Assembly (NCBI GenBank): GCA_001899855.1
Contig: MKWR01000021.1
Span: 25,099 to 89,098, forward strand
DNA from: Lysobacterales bacterium 63-13
Lineage (GTDB): Bacteria; Pseudomonadota; Gammaproteobacteria; Xanthomonadales; Rhodanobacteraceae
Direction: 5' to 3'
DNA: 64,000 bases
Program-made: the position numbers and the translations under genes
In this document: in pieces, positions 20,147-28,236 of the stretch
Layout: each line of letters starts with the position of its first letter
Numbering within the stretch: position 1 is the first letter of the stretch
The notes under the pieces: model-generated
Database searches by the model: none
Told to the model about the DNA's origin: nothing
Seen by the model: only the letters and a program-made list of their open reading frames with translations

Positions 20147-20317
20147 ATGAACCTGTCAGTTGATCAGCGCGATACCTTGAGCCGTTGGCTGCCCACCGTC
20201 CTTGTCGTCGCAGCCGTCTGGTTGCTCGCCCGTGGCCTCAAGCGGTCCTTCTGGGCGGTCTTCGGCATTGGCTGGGTGATGCACTGGAGCGGCGGGCGCT
20301 TGCCGTTCTGGTTCTGA
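20147..20317 (+). CDS. small hypothetical membrane protein (56 aa)
   Basis: Starts MNLSVDQRDTLSRW with a good SD (GGAG, seven bases before ATG). Two hydrophobic stretches follow (TVLVVAAVWLLA and FWAVFGIGWVMHW), then SGGRLPFWF at the end. No family recognised. It lies between a hairpin and the convergent miaB gene, so it would need its own promoter. It may be a real small membrane protein. Confidence 0.45.
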   Translation: MNLSVDQRDTLSRWLPTVLVVAAVWLLARGLKRSFWAVFGIGWVMHWSGGRLPFWF

Positions 20318-20335
20318 CTCCGGATTGGCCAGCGA

Positions 20336-21682
20336 TCAGGCGGCTTGCTCGTCGCTCTTGTGCGGCACGCGGCCACGCAGGGAATTGGCCATGACCTCGG
20401 TGATGACCACGTCGACGAACTGGCCGGTCATGCGCGGGTGGCCGACGAAGTTGACCTTGCGCATGTTTTCCGTGCGCCCGGTCATCTCCTCGGGATCGCG
20501 CCGACTCGGGCCTTCGACGAGGATGCTTTGCGTGGTTCCAAGCATGGCCTCGTTGATCCTGCGGGCGTTCTCGTTGAGCGCGGCCTGCAGTTGCTGCAGG
20601 CGTTCGTGCTTGACCTCGACCGGGGTTTCGTCGGCCAGGCTGGCGGCCGGCGTGCCGGGGCGCGAGGAGAATATGAAGCTGAAACTCTGGTCAAAGCCGA
20701 CTTCGTCGATCAGTTTCATGGTCCTGGCGAAATCGGCATCGCTTTCGCCGGGGAAGCCGACGATGAAATCCGTGGACACGCAGATGTCCGGGCGAACGCC
20801 GCGCAGCTTGCGGATGCGCTGCTTGTATTCAAGCGCCGTGTAGCCGCGCTTCATGGCCGCAAGGATGCGATCGGAACCGGATTGCACGGGCAGGTGAAGG
20901 TAATTGGCCAATTGCGGAACATTCGCGTAGGCCTCGATCAGCGAATCACTGAATTCCATCGGATGCGAAGTGGTAAAGCGGATACGGCCGATGCCATCGA
21001 TCTGCGCCACGGCATGGATGAGCAAGCCAAGGTCGGCAGTGCCACCTTCGTGCATCGGTCCGCGGTAGGCATTGACGTTCTGGCCGAGCAGGTTGACCTC
21101 GCGCACGCCTTGTTCGGCAAGCTGGGCAATCTCGGCAAGCACGTCATCGAACGGCCGGCTGATTTCCTCGCCGCGCGTGTACGGCACGACGCAAAAGCTG
21201 CAGTATTTCGAGCAGCCTTCCATGATCGAGACAAAGGCGCTCGGGCCTTCCGCGCGCGGCTCGGGCAGGCGATCGAATTTCTCGATCTCGGGAAAGCTGA
21301 TGTCGACCTGCGGCTTGCCGCTGCGGCGCCGCGCCTCGATCATTTCCGGCAAGCGGTGCAGGGTCTGCGGGCCGAAAACCAGATCGACATACGGTGCCCG
21401 CTTGACGATTGCCGCGCCTTCCTGGCTGGCCACGCAGCCGCCGACGCCGATGACCACGGATTCCTTGTGCTGCTTGAGTTCCTTCCAGCGGCCAAGCTGG
21501 CTGAACACCTTTTCCTGGGCCTTCTCGCGGATCGAGCAGGTATTGATCAGGATGACGTCGGCCTCGGCCTCATCGTCGGTCAATTGCAGACCGTGCGCGG
21601 TGCCGAGCACATCGGCCATTTTTGCCGAGTCGTACTCGTTCATCTGGCAACCGTGCGTCTTGATGTAGAGCTTTCCGGTCAT
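20336..21682 (-). CDS. miaB: tRNA-2-methylthio-N6-dimethylallyladenosine synthase MiaB
   Basis: Radical-SAM methylthiotransferase that adds the 2-methylthio group to i6A37 of tRNAs. The 448-aa protein shows the N-terminal UPF0004 cluster ([13 protein letters not shown] [27 protein letters not shown]), the radical-SAM motif [17 protein letters not shown] with CxxxCxxC, and a C-terminal TRAM domain. Length is standard and the start is the natural [13 protein letters not shown]. Confidence 0.96.
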   Translation of the reverse strand: MTGKLYIKTHGCQMNEYDSAKMADVLGTAHGLQLTDDEAEADVILINTCSIREKAQEKVFSQLGRWKELKQHKESVVIGVGGCVASQEGAAIVKRAPYVDLVFGPQTLHRLPEMIEARRRSGKPQVDISFPEIEKFDRLPEPRAEGPSAFVSIMEGCSKYCSFCVVPYTRGEEISRPFDDVLAEIAQLAEQGVREVNLLGQNVNAYRGPMHEGGTADLGLLIHAVAQIDGIGRIRFTTSHPMEFSDSLIEAYANVPQLANYLHLPVQSGSDRILAAMKRGYTALEYKQRIRKLRGVRPDICVSTDFIVGFPGESDADFARTMKLIDEVGFDQSFSFIFSSRPGTPAASLADETPVEVKHERLQQLQAALNENARRINEAMLGTTQSILVEGPSRRDPEEMTGRTENMRKVNFVGHPRMTGQFVDVVITEVMANSLRGRVPHKSDEQAA

Positions 21683-21827
21683 GGGATCTGGAGAATTGTC
21701 AGGAAACCCAGTAGTTTACGCACTGGACTTGAGGCTCGCCAGCAACACGCCGGCGAATTCAAGGCGTTTTCCGGAGCCGCAGCGCCGTTTCCGGAACGCC
21801 GCTGGGCCAGGTTGTTGAACGGTGGTG

Positions 21828-22763
21828 ATGAAAAAAATATCGAAAAATCAGCTATTTGGCGGATTCTTCTCGATCGGGTTGATGTTCTCGACCGGCGCGC
21901 TTGCGGATACCTTGTACAAATGCGCGGGCCCGGGCGGCAGCGTCGCCTACACCAACAAGCAGTCCTCGTTCACCGCGTGCAAGGCGATTGGCAGCTACGC
22001 GCTCAAGCCAGCCGCGGCCCGCAGCAAGCAAGCCGAGCGCAAGGTCGATTATTCGGAGCGGCCTGACGTTCGTGCGACCAGCACGGGTGTCGTTTCATCG
22101 GCGGCAATGCTGCCATCGGCGAAAGCCGAGCCCGTCGCCGCGCTGCCGGAACAGCCGGTTGCCAAGGTGATGACCAGCGCGACGACATCGAGCGCCGCTC
22201 CCAAGGTGCTGCGCGGTGCCGTCTACAAGGTCGAGCGCAGCAGCGGCATCACCGAGTACACCAATGTGCGCCCGCGCGACGGACGCTTCGCCTTGCTCTT
22301 CACCTATATTTCAACCTGCGTCGCCTGCGATCTGCATTCGACGATCAACTTTGCCCGCACCGCGCTCAATGTCGATGCCTACAAGGCCGAGGTTGACCTG
22401 GCCGCCAGCGAGTTCGGCGTCGATGCGGCCTTGCTGCGCGCGGTCATCCATGCCGAGTCGGCCTTCAATCCAATGGCGATTTCAGCCAAGGGCGCGCAAG
22501 GATTGATGCAGCTGATGCCGGGCACGGCCACCGATCTCGGCGTGGAGGATGCGTTCGATGCCGCGCAGAACATCCGCGGCGGGGCCGAATACCTCGCCCG
22601 CATGCTCAAGGATTTCGATGGCGACGAGCGCCTCGCCGCCGCGGCTTACAACGCTGGCCCGGGCGCTGTCCGCAAATATGCGAATGTGCCGCCGTATGCC
22701 GAAACCCAGGTCTATGTCGAACGCGTGGCAACCTTGCGCGATCGTTACCGCAAGGCGCTCTAG
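21828..22763 (+). CDS. secreted lytic transglycosylase (SLT domain)
   Basis: The 311-aa precursor has a signal peptide (residues 1-27, ending TGALA) and a DUF4124-like segment (DTLYKCAGPGGSVAYTN). A low-complexity linker follows, then a second short repeat (AVYKVERSSGITEYTN) and the C-terminal SLT domain with AVIHAESAFNP (catalytic Glu210), GAQGLMQLMPGTA and AAYNAGPGAV. It cleaves peptidoglycan glycan strands non-hydrolytically in the periplasm. The ATG at 21828 is preferred over two adjacent upstream GTG codons. Confidence 0.9.
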   Translation: MKKISKNQLFGGFFSIGLMFSTGALADTLYKCAGPGGSVAYTNKQSSFTACKAIGSYALKPAAARSKQAERKVDYSERPDVRATSTGVVSSAAMLPSAKAEPVAALPEQPVAKVMTSATTSSAAPKVLRGAVYKVERSSGITEYTNVRPRDGRFALLFTYISTCVACDLHSTINFARTALNVDAYKAEVDLAASEFGVDAALLRAVIHAESAFNPMAISAKGAQGLMQLMPGTATDLGVEDAFDAAQNIRGGAEYLARMLKDFDGDERLAAAAYNAGPGAVRKYANVPPYAETQVYVERVATLRDRYRKAL

Positions 22764-22795
22764 GGCAAGCCTGATCCGGCGTGATCCGGCCGGTT

Positions 22796-24019
22796 TCAGG
22801 TTCCGCTGGCGGTAATCTGCGGGCGCTGCATCAGGGTGATTTCCACCGAGAACGGCGTGCCACCGCGCAAGCCGGAGAGGTGCGCCGTCGTGCCCGGGGC
22901 GAGGGCAGCCTCGTGACTGCGCAGATCGGCCTGGTCGATGATTTCCTCGGCATCCAGCTTGAGCAGGAGATCGCCGCGGCGCAGGCCGGCGTTGTCCGCT
23001 GGTCCGCCCGGCAACACTTCAACGACGACGACTCCGCGCTGCAACGGCGTGGTTTCCGGCGTGCCCGCACTGAGCGCGGATACATCGGCATATTCCGCAC
23101 CAAACCAGCCGCGGATGACCATGCCATGGCTGATGATCTGGTCGAGCACGGCCTTGGCCGTGCTCACCGGTATGGCAAAGCCGATTCCCTCGGCATTGTT
23201 CTGCGGTGATCCGCCGCCGCGCGTGTCGCCACCGGCGTTGCGGTAGACGGCGGTATTGATGCCGACCAGTTCGCCAAGGGCATTGACCAGGGCACCTCCG
23301 GAATTGCCGAAGTTGATCGCCGCGTCGGTCTGGATGAAGTCCTCATAAGCGGACAGGCGCAATTGCCGGCCGGTCGCGCTGACGATGCCCATGGTCACCG
23401 TCTTGCCGACGCCGAACGGATTGCCGATGGCGAGGACGACATCGCCGACGTTGACATCGCCACGATCGGCGACGGCAATCGTCGGCAGGTCGCTGGCGTC
23501 GATCTTGAGCACGGCCAGGTCGGTGTCCGCATCGGCGCCGATCACGCGCGCCTGGGCAACGCGCCCGTCTGACAGCAGCACCTGGATGTCATCGGCACCG
23601 CTGATCACGTGATTGTTGGTCAGCACGTAGCCATCGGCGCTGAAGACCACGCCCGAGCCCAGGCTGTGTTCCTGCTTCTTGTATGCCGGGCCGGCGGCAA
23701 TCGCGCCAAACAAGCGCCGCGTTACCGGATCGGGAACGATGCGGAACTGGCGGACCGTGGTGATCTTGTTGGCATAGATGCTGACCACTGCAGGTGCCGC
23801 CCGACTCACCGCATCGGCATAGGAAACCGGTCCCTCGGAGTGCGCGGAGCCTGCGCTGGGAAGATTCCTGGCCGGCTCGCTCCGCGTGGCCATCGCCTTC
23901 TCTCCACGCAAGCGGTCGACAATGCCGGGAGCAAGCAGGCTCAGCACGAACGCCAGCGCCAGGCCGAGGACGCTGAAGCGCAGGATGAAGGAAAGGATTC
24001 GGGTGGTTGAGCGGCGCAT
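22796..24019 (-). CDS. DegS/AlgW-type membrane-anchored trypsin-like protease with PDZ domain
   Basis: The 407-aa protein has an N-terminal transmembrane anchor (residues 8-32) and a trypsin-like domain with LTNNHVISGAD (His), DTDLAVLKI (Asp) and FGNSGGALVN (Ser). One C-terminal PDZ domain follows (GVVVVEVLPGGPADNAGL). A single PDZ and a membrane anchor resemble DegS/AlgW, which cut anti-sigma factors in the envelope stress response, rather than two-PDZ DegP. The start at 24019 (MRRSTTRI) is preferred; an ATG at 24058 would add 13 residues. Divergent from petA. Confidence 0.9.
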   Translation of the reverse strand: MRRSTTRILSFILRFSVLGLALAFVLSLLAPGIVDRLRGEKAMATRSEPARNLPSAGSAHSEGPVSYADAVSRAAPAVVSIYANKITTVRQFRIVPDPVTRRLFGAIAAGPAYKKQEHSLGSGVVFSADGYVLTNNHVISGADDIQVLLSDGRVAQARVIGADADTDLAVLKIDASDLPTIAVADRGDVNVGDVVLAIGNPFGVGKTVTMGIVSATGRQLRLSAYEDFIQTDAAINFGNSGGALVNALGELVGINTAVYRNAGGDTRGGGSPQNNAEGIGFAIPVSTAKAVLDQIISHGMVIRGWFGAEYADVSALSAGTPETTPLQRGVVVVEVLPGGPADNAGLRRGDLLLKLDAEEIIDQADLRSHEAALAPGTTAHLSGLRGGTPFSVEITLMQRPQITASGT

Positions 24020-24077
24020 GAGGGTAAACTGACGGTTGGCGCGGGTGATGGTGGACATCCTGCCACGCTGCTCTCGA

Positions 24078-24106
24078 TTGTGCGGTGCAGACAGCTTCGT
24101 TAAACT
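24078..24106 (+). promoter_or_regulatory. candidate promoter of petABC
   Basis: TTGTGC (24078-24083) and TAAACT (24101-24106) are separated by 17 bases and lie 75 bases before petA. The match to sigma-70 consensus is moderate. Confidence 0.4.
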
Positions 24107-24181
24107 AGCATGATATTGCGGCACCCCCGCGTTCAATCCCAGTTCCTTTTCCTTTTTCAGCAAGCTCTCGTGGAGTGCCGG

Positions 24182-24778
24182 ATGGCAAATGACGGCGTCG
24201 ACATGGGCCGCCGCAGGTTCCTCACCGCAACGACAGCCGTCGTTGGTGGTGCAGGAATCGCAATGGCGGCCATACCTTTCATCAAATCGTGGCAACCGAG
24301 TGCGCGGGCGAAGACCGCCGGTGCTCCGGTCGAAGCCGACATCAGCAAGCTCGAACTCGGGCAGATGGTGATGTTCGAGTGGCGCGGCCAGCCGATCTGG
24401 ATCATCCGCCGCACCCAGGCGCAACTCGACGTGCTGTCGAGCCTGGATCCGCAGCTCAAGGACCCGAAGTCCGAGGTCACCGAGCAGCAGCCGGCGTTCG
24501 CGAAGAACGAATATCGTTCGGAGAAGCCCGAGCTGTTTGTCGTCGTCGGCATCTGCACGCACCTGGGCTGCGCGCCGAAATTGCACGCCGAGCTCAAGCC
24601 CGAGCCGTTCGATCCGGACTGGAAGGGCGGCTTCTTCTGTCCATGCCACAAGTCGCGCTTCGACATGGCAGGTCGCGTCTATGACGGTGTGCCCGCACCC
24701 ACCAACCTGGTGGTGCCGCCGTACTACTTCATTGACGACAACCACATCATGATCGGCGAGATGAAGGGGGCAGCGTAA
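24182..24778 (+). CDS. petA: ubiquinol-cytochrome c reductase Rieske iron-sulfur subunit
   Basis: It carries the 2Fe-2S cluster of the cytochrome bc1 complex and accepts electrons from ubiquinol. The 198-aa protein has a twin-arginine-type N-terminus (GRRRFLTATTAVVGG) merging into its membrane anchor. The cluster boxes are CTHLGC and CPCHKSRFD. SD GGAG precedes the ATG at 24182. Its TAA overlaps the petB ATG (TAATG), so petABC is translationally coupled. Confidence 0.96.
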   Translation: MANDGVDMGRRRFLTATTAVVGGAGIAMAAIPFIKSWQPSARAKTAGAPVEADISKLELGQMVMFEWRGQPIWIIRRTQAQLDVLSSLDPQLKDPKSEVTEQQPAFAKNEYRSEKPELFVVVGICTHLGCAPKLHAELKPEPFDPDWKGGFFCPCHKSRFDMAGRVYDGVPAPTNLVVPPYYFIDDNHIMIGEMKGAA

Positions 24779-26043
24779 TGGCCAATCGACTGACCCAGGC
24801 CGTCACCGGCATGCAGGAATGGTTCAACGAGCGGGCACCGTCGTTCCTGCCGGTCTACCGCAAGCACATGACGGAGTACTACGCTCCGAAAAACTTCAAC
24901 ATCTGGTACATCTTCGGCGTGCTGTCGATGGTGGTGCTGGTCAACCAGATCGTCACCGGCATCTTCCTGACGATGTTCTTCAAGCCGAGCGCAGCGGAAG
25001 CGTTCGCCTCGGTCGAATACATCATGCGTGACGTCGAGTGGGGCTGGCTGATCCGCTACATGCACTCGACCGGCGCATCGGCGTTCTTCCTGGTTGTCTA
25101 CATCCACATGTTCCGTGGCGTGATGTACGGCTCCTACAAGAAGCCGCGCGAGCTGGTCTGGCTGCTCGGCATGCTCATCTACCTGGTATTGATGGCCGAA
25201 GCGTTCATGGGCTATGTGCTGCCCTGGGGCCAGATGTCGTTCTGGGGCGCCAAGGTAATCATCTCGCTGTTTGGCGCTGTTCCCTACATTGGCGGTGCCC
25301 TGACCGAATGGATCATGGGCGACTACCTGCCCTCGGATGCCACGCTCAACCGCTTCTTCGCCTTGCACGTGATCGCCTTGCCGCTGGTGCTGCTGCTGCT
25401 GGTCGTCCTGCACATCTTTGCCCTGCATGAAGTCGGCTCGAACAATCCGGACGGCGTCGAGATCAAGAAGGGGCCGAAGGGTAATCGCTGGTCGGACAAG
25501 GCACCGGCGGACGGCATCCCGTTCCATCCGTATTTCACGGTCAAGGACATCTTCTACACCGGCTGCTTCCTGTTGATCTGTGCCTTCATCATATTTTTCG
25601 AGCCGACCGTAGGCGGTCTGTTCCTTGAGCATGACAACTTCATCGAGGCCAACCGGCTGGTGACGCCCGCACATATCAAGCCGACCTGGTACTACACGCC
25701 GTTCTACGCCATGTTGCGCGTGATCCCGAACAAGCTGGCCGGCGTGCTGACCATGTTCAGCGCGATCATCGTGCTGTTTTTCCTGCCCTGGCTGGATCGC
25801 GGCAAGGTCAAATCGTGGCGTTATCGCGGAGTCGGATTCCGGGTTGGCCTGTTCGTGCTCGGCATCTGCTTCGTCTGGCTCGGCAAGATCGGTTCGGGCC
25901 CGGGAACGGATCCGGTCGAGACGATCATCGGCCGCTTCCTGACCGCCGCCTATTTCGGTTTCTTCATCTACCTCTGGGTTTACACCGCATTCGGCTTCGA
26001 GAAGACCAAGCCGGTTCCGGAGCGGGTGACCGGCCATGACTGA
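24778..26043 (+). CDS. petB: cytochrome b subunit of the bc1 complex
   Basis: The 421-aa membrane subunit carries hemes bL and bH. The paired heme-ligand His residues are visible (YMHSTGASAFFLVVYIHMF and FFALHVIALPLVLLLLVVLHIF). The Qo-site motif, PEWY in mitochondria, reads PTWY here (KPTWYYTPFYAML); non-Glu variants are known in gammaproteobacteria. It sits between petA and petC with a one-base overlap at its start and an eight-base overlap at its end. Confidence 0.97.
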   Translation: MANRLTQAVTGMQEWFNERAPSFLPVYRKHMTEYYAPKNFNIWYIFGVLSMVVLVNQIVTGIFLTMFFKPSAAEAFASVEYIMRDVEWGWLIRYMHSTGASAFFLVVYIHMFRGVMYGSYKKPRELVWLLGMLIYLVLMAEAFMGYVLPWGQMSFWGAKVIISLFGAVPYIGGALTEWIMGDYLPSDATLNRFFALHVIALPLVLLLLVVLHIFALHEVGSNNPDGVEIKKGPKGNRWSDKAPADGIPFHPYFTVKDIFYTGCFLLICAFIIFFEPTVGGLFLEHDNFIEANRLVTPAHIKPTWYYTPFYAMLRVIPNKLAGVLTMFSAIIVLFFLPWLDRGKVKSWRYRGVGFRVGLFVLGICFVWLGKIGSGPGTDPVETIIGRFLTAAYFGFFIYLWVYTAFGFEKTKPVPERVTGHD

Positions 26044-26797
26044 TACGGGCATGCACACGATGCAAAGATTGTTCAGCGGTTTCCTGCTCGGTCTGGCACT
26101 GGCCGTCGCACCGGCGGCGATGGCGGCCACCGAGGGCGCATTGCCGGCCTCGAATGCAAACCTTGCGGACACGGGTTCGCTGCAGAACGGCGCGAAGATC
26201 TTCTTCAACTATTGTTCCGGCTGCCATTCCTTGAGTCTGATGCGCTATTCGCGCATCGCCGAGGATCTGCAACTGAGCCAGGATCAGGTGATGCAGAACC
26301 TGAACTTCACCGGGGCGAATTTCGGCGAGCGCATTCCCGCCTCGATGAACCCGGTGGACGGCAAAGCCTGGTTTGGCGCGCCGCCGCCGGATCTCTCCCT
26401 GATCGCGCGGGCCAAGGGCGTCGATTACGTCTACAACTACCTGAGGTCGTTCTATCTCGATTCGAGTCGACCAATCGGCTGGAACAACACGATGTTCCCG
26501 AACGCCTCGATGCCAAACGCATTGTGGGAACTGCAAGGGGTGCAGACTGCCAGGTTCAAGCCGGCCCAGGGCGACAATCCTGAGGTATTCGAAGGGTTTG
26601 ACCTGCATCAGGCAGGGTCGCTGAAGCCGAAGGAATTCGATGAAGTTGCCCGGGATGTCGCCAACTTCCTCCAGTACGCGGCCGAACCGGCGGCCATGCA
26701 GCGCAAGTCCATCGGCATCTGGGTGGTCCTCTTCCTTGCCGTATTCACCCTGGTGGCTTATTTCCTCAAGCAGGAATACTGGAAAGACGTCCATTGA
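26036..26797 (+). CDS. petC: cytochrome c1 subunit of the bc1 complex
   Basis: This 253-aa protein is a membrane-anchored c-type cytochrome that passes electrons from the Rieske centre to soluble cytochrome c. It has a signal peptide (cleavage near AMA-ATEG), the heme motif CSGCH, the axial Met region NASMPNALWEL and a C-terminal anchor helix (IWVVLFLAVFTLVAYFL). Separate cytochrome b and c1 genes, rather than a fused fbcH, are seen here. Confidence 0.95.
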   Translation: MTDTGMHTMQRLFSGFLLGLALAVAPAAMAATEGALPASNANLADTGSLQNGAKIFFNYCSGCHSLSLMRYSRIAEDLQLSQDQVMQNLNFTGANFGERIPASMNPVDGKAWFGAPPPDLSLIARAKGVDYVYNYLRSFYLDSSRPIGWNNTMFPNASMPNALWELQGVQTARFKPAQGDNPEVFEGFDLHQAGSLKPKEFDEVARDVANFLQYAAEPAAMQRKSIGIWVVLFLAVFTLVAYFLKQEYWKDVH

Positions 26798-26803
26798 GCC
26801 TGG

Positions 26804-26820
26804 CCGGGGCTTGGCCCCGG
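26804..26820 (+). terminator. hairpin after petC
   Basis: A 7-bp GC stem (CCGGGGC / GCCCCGG) with a three-base loop starts seven bases after the petC stop. No T-run follows, so it may be a weak terminator or an mRNA-stabilising hairpin before sspA. Confidence 0.3.
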
Positions 26821-26992
26821 TCCGTTCCCCTGTGCCGTACTCGCGGCCGCATCCCCGGGCTGCGGCCACAACCCCCGGTGATCTATGCGGTTTCGTTTCC
26901 GCGTAGTAGAGTGCGGACGAACGGGGACGGCCGGGATTGACACGGTCGCTTGATCTTGCGGGCGTCCAGTCCGCCAGGGGAGGTGTGCCGAC

Positions 26993-27616
26993 ATGGCCTT
27001 GAGTCAGCGTTCGCGGGCAGTACTCACTCTATTTACGGCGCGCAATTGCGTGCATTGTCATCGGATCCGGCTCGTCCTGTCGGCCAAGGGCGTCAGTTAC
27101 GACCAAGTTATCGTCGATCTCGACGATCCCCCAGAGGACCTGATCGAGCTGAATCCGTACAACTCGGTGCCGACCCTGGTCGATCGCGACTTGGTGCTGT
27201 ATGACACCAGCGTCATTTCCGAATATCTGGATGAGCGCTATCCGCACCCACCGTTGATGCCGGTCGACCCGCTTTCCCGGGCGCGACTGCGCCTGGCCAT
27301 GGTGCGGCTGGAAAATGACTGGTTGACCCTGGTTGACCAGATCGAAGAGGGCGGCAAGGGAGCCGAGCCGGCGCGCAAGGCACTGCGGGCAGAGCTGATC
27401 AGCAATGCACCGGCATTCAAGGCGTCGAAATTCTTCCTGAGCCCCGAAATCAGCCTTGCGGATTGTGCGTTTGCGCCATTGGTCTGGCGTTTCCAGTCAT
27501 TGGGGATCCAGTTGCCGAAGGAAGCCCAGTCGATCATCGACTACGGCGAGCGGATTTTTCACAGTCAGGTGTTCACGCGCAGCATGACCCCTGAAGAACG
27601 CGTCTTGCATGCATGA
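26993..27616 (+). CDS. sspA: stringent starvation protein A (GST-fold)
   Basis: RNA-polymerase-associated protein with a glutathione-S-transferase fold, important for stationary-phase and stress responses. The 207-aa sequence shows RAVLTLFTARNC, DLIELNPYNSVPTLVDRDLVLYDTSVISEYLDERYPHPPLMP and a GST C-terminal helical domain. It carries Cys19-x-x-Cys22 at the GST active-site position, which E. coli SspA lacks. SD GGAGG precedes the start. It follows petABC and precedes sspB, the usual order. Confidence 0.93.
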   Translation: MALSQRSRAVLTLFTARNCVHCHRIRLVLSAKGVSYDQVIVDLDDPPEDLIELNPYNSVPTLVDRDLVLYDTSVISEYLDERYPHPPLMPVDPLSRARLRLAMVRLENDWLTLVDQIEEGGKGAEPARKALRAELISNAPAFKASKFFLSPEISLADCAFAPLVWRFQSLGIQLPKEAQSIIDYGERIFHSQVFTRSMTPEERVLHA

Positions 27617-27625
27617 GGAAACAGG

Positions 27626-28027
27626 GTGTCGGAACCAGCAATGACCTCGAATCGGCCGTACCTCTTGCGCGCCATCCACGATTGGATCAATGACAATGGC
27701 CTCACACCCCACCTGCTGGTCGACGCCAGTGTCGCCGGTGTGCGCGTGCCGCCCAGTGCAATCAAGGATGGCCGCGTGGTCCTGAGCGTCGCACCGCGTG
27801 CGGTCGCCCGCTTCGAGATCGGCACGGACAGTGTGCGCTTCATGGCTCGATTTTCCGGTGTGAGCCAGCCGATCGAAGTGCCGATGGCTGCCGTGCTTGC
27901 CATTTATGCGCAGGAGAACGGCAAAGGCATGATGTTTCCCGCCGAACCGGCAGGCTCGCTGCCGCCACCCGAGGCGCCTGAACCTGAGCCGGCGCCGCAG
28001 CGACCAAGGCTCCATGTGGTCAAGTAG
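27626..28027 (+). CDS. sspB: ClpXP protease specificity-enhancing factor SspB
   Basis: Adaptor that brings ssrA-tagged peptides to ClpXP. The 133-aa protein has the ssrA-binding domain (TSNRPYLLRAIHDWINDNGLTPHL), a Pro/Glu-rich linker (residues 112-126) and the C-terminal XB tail RPRLHVVK that docks to ClpX. The GTG at 27626 is favoured by an AGGA seven bases upstream; an ATG at 27641 is the alternative. Directly downstream of sspA. Confidence 0.93.
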   Translation: MSEPAMTSNRPYLLRAIHDWINDNGLTPHLLVDASVAGVRVPPSAIKDGRVVLSVAPRAVARFEIGTDSVRFMARFSGVSQPIEVPMAAVLAIYAQENGKGMMFPAEPAGSLPPPEAPEPEPAPQRPRLHVVK

Positions 28028-28236
28028 GCGCAGCTGCATGGGTCAGGCAGGTCGGGTCCGCAAGCGCGCTTTGCGGGCTGGGCCGTCGCCCGCGCAAGGG
28101 CGCCAATTCGAGTCACGGATGCAGGGTTCGCGGCGGCGGAAAGCTGCCGCCATCCGGGGTTTCCTTGAACCGGCTGGAATTCGCAGACAATTGTTCGTGA
28201 TTCGTTACAATCGTGGCGCAAAATTAGGGAGCGAGC

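Noticed and set aside
24020..24745. N-terminal extension of the DegS-like protease across petA
   Set aside because: Would overlap the Rieske gene by hundreds of bases; the membrane anchor and family length place the start at 24019 (or 24058).
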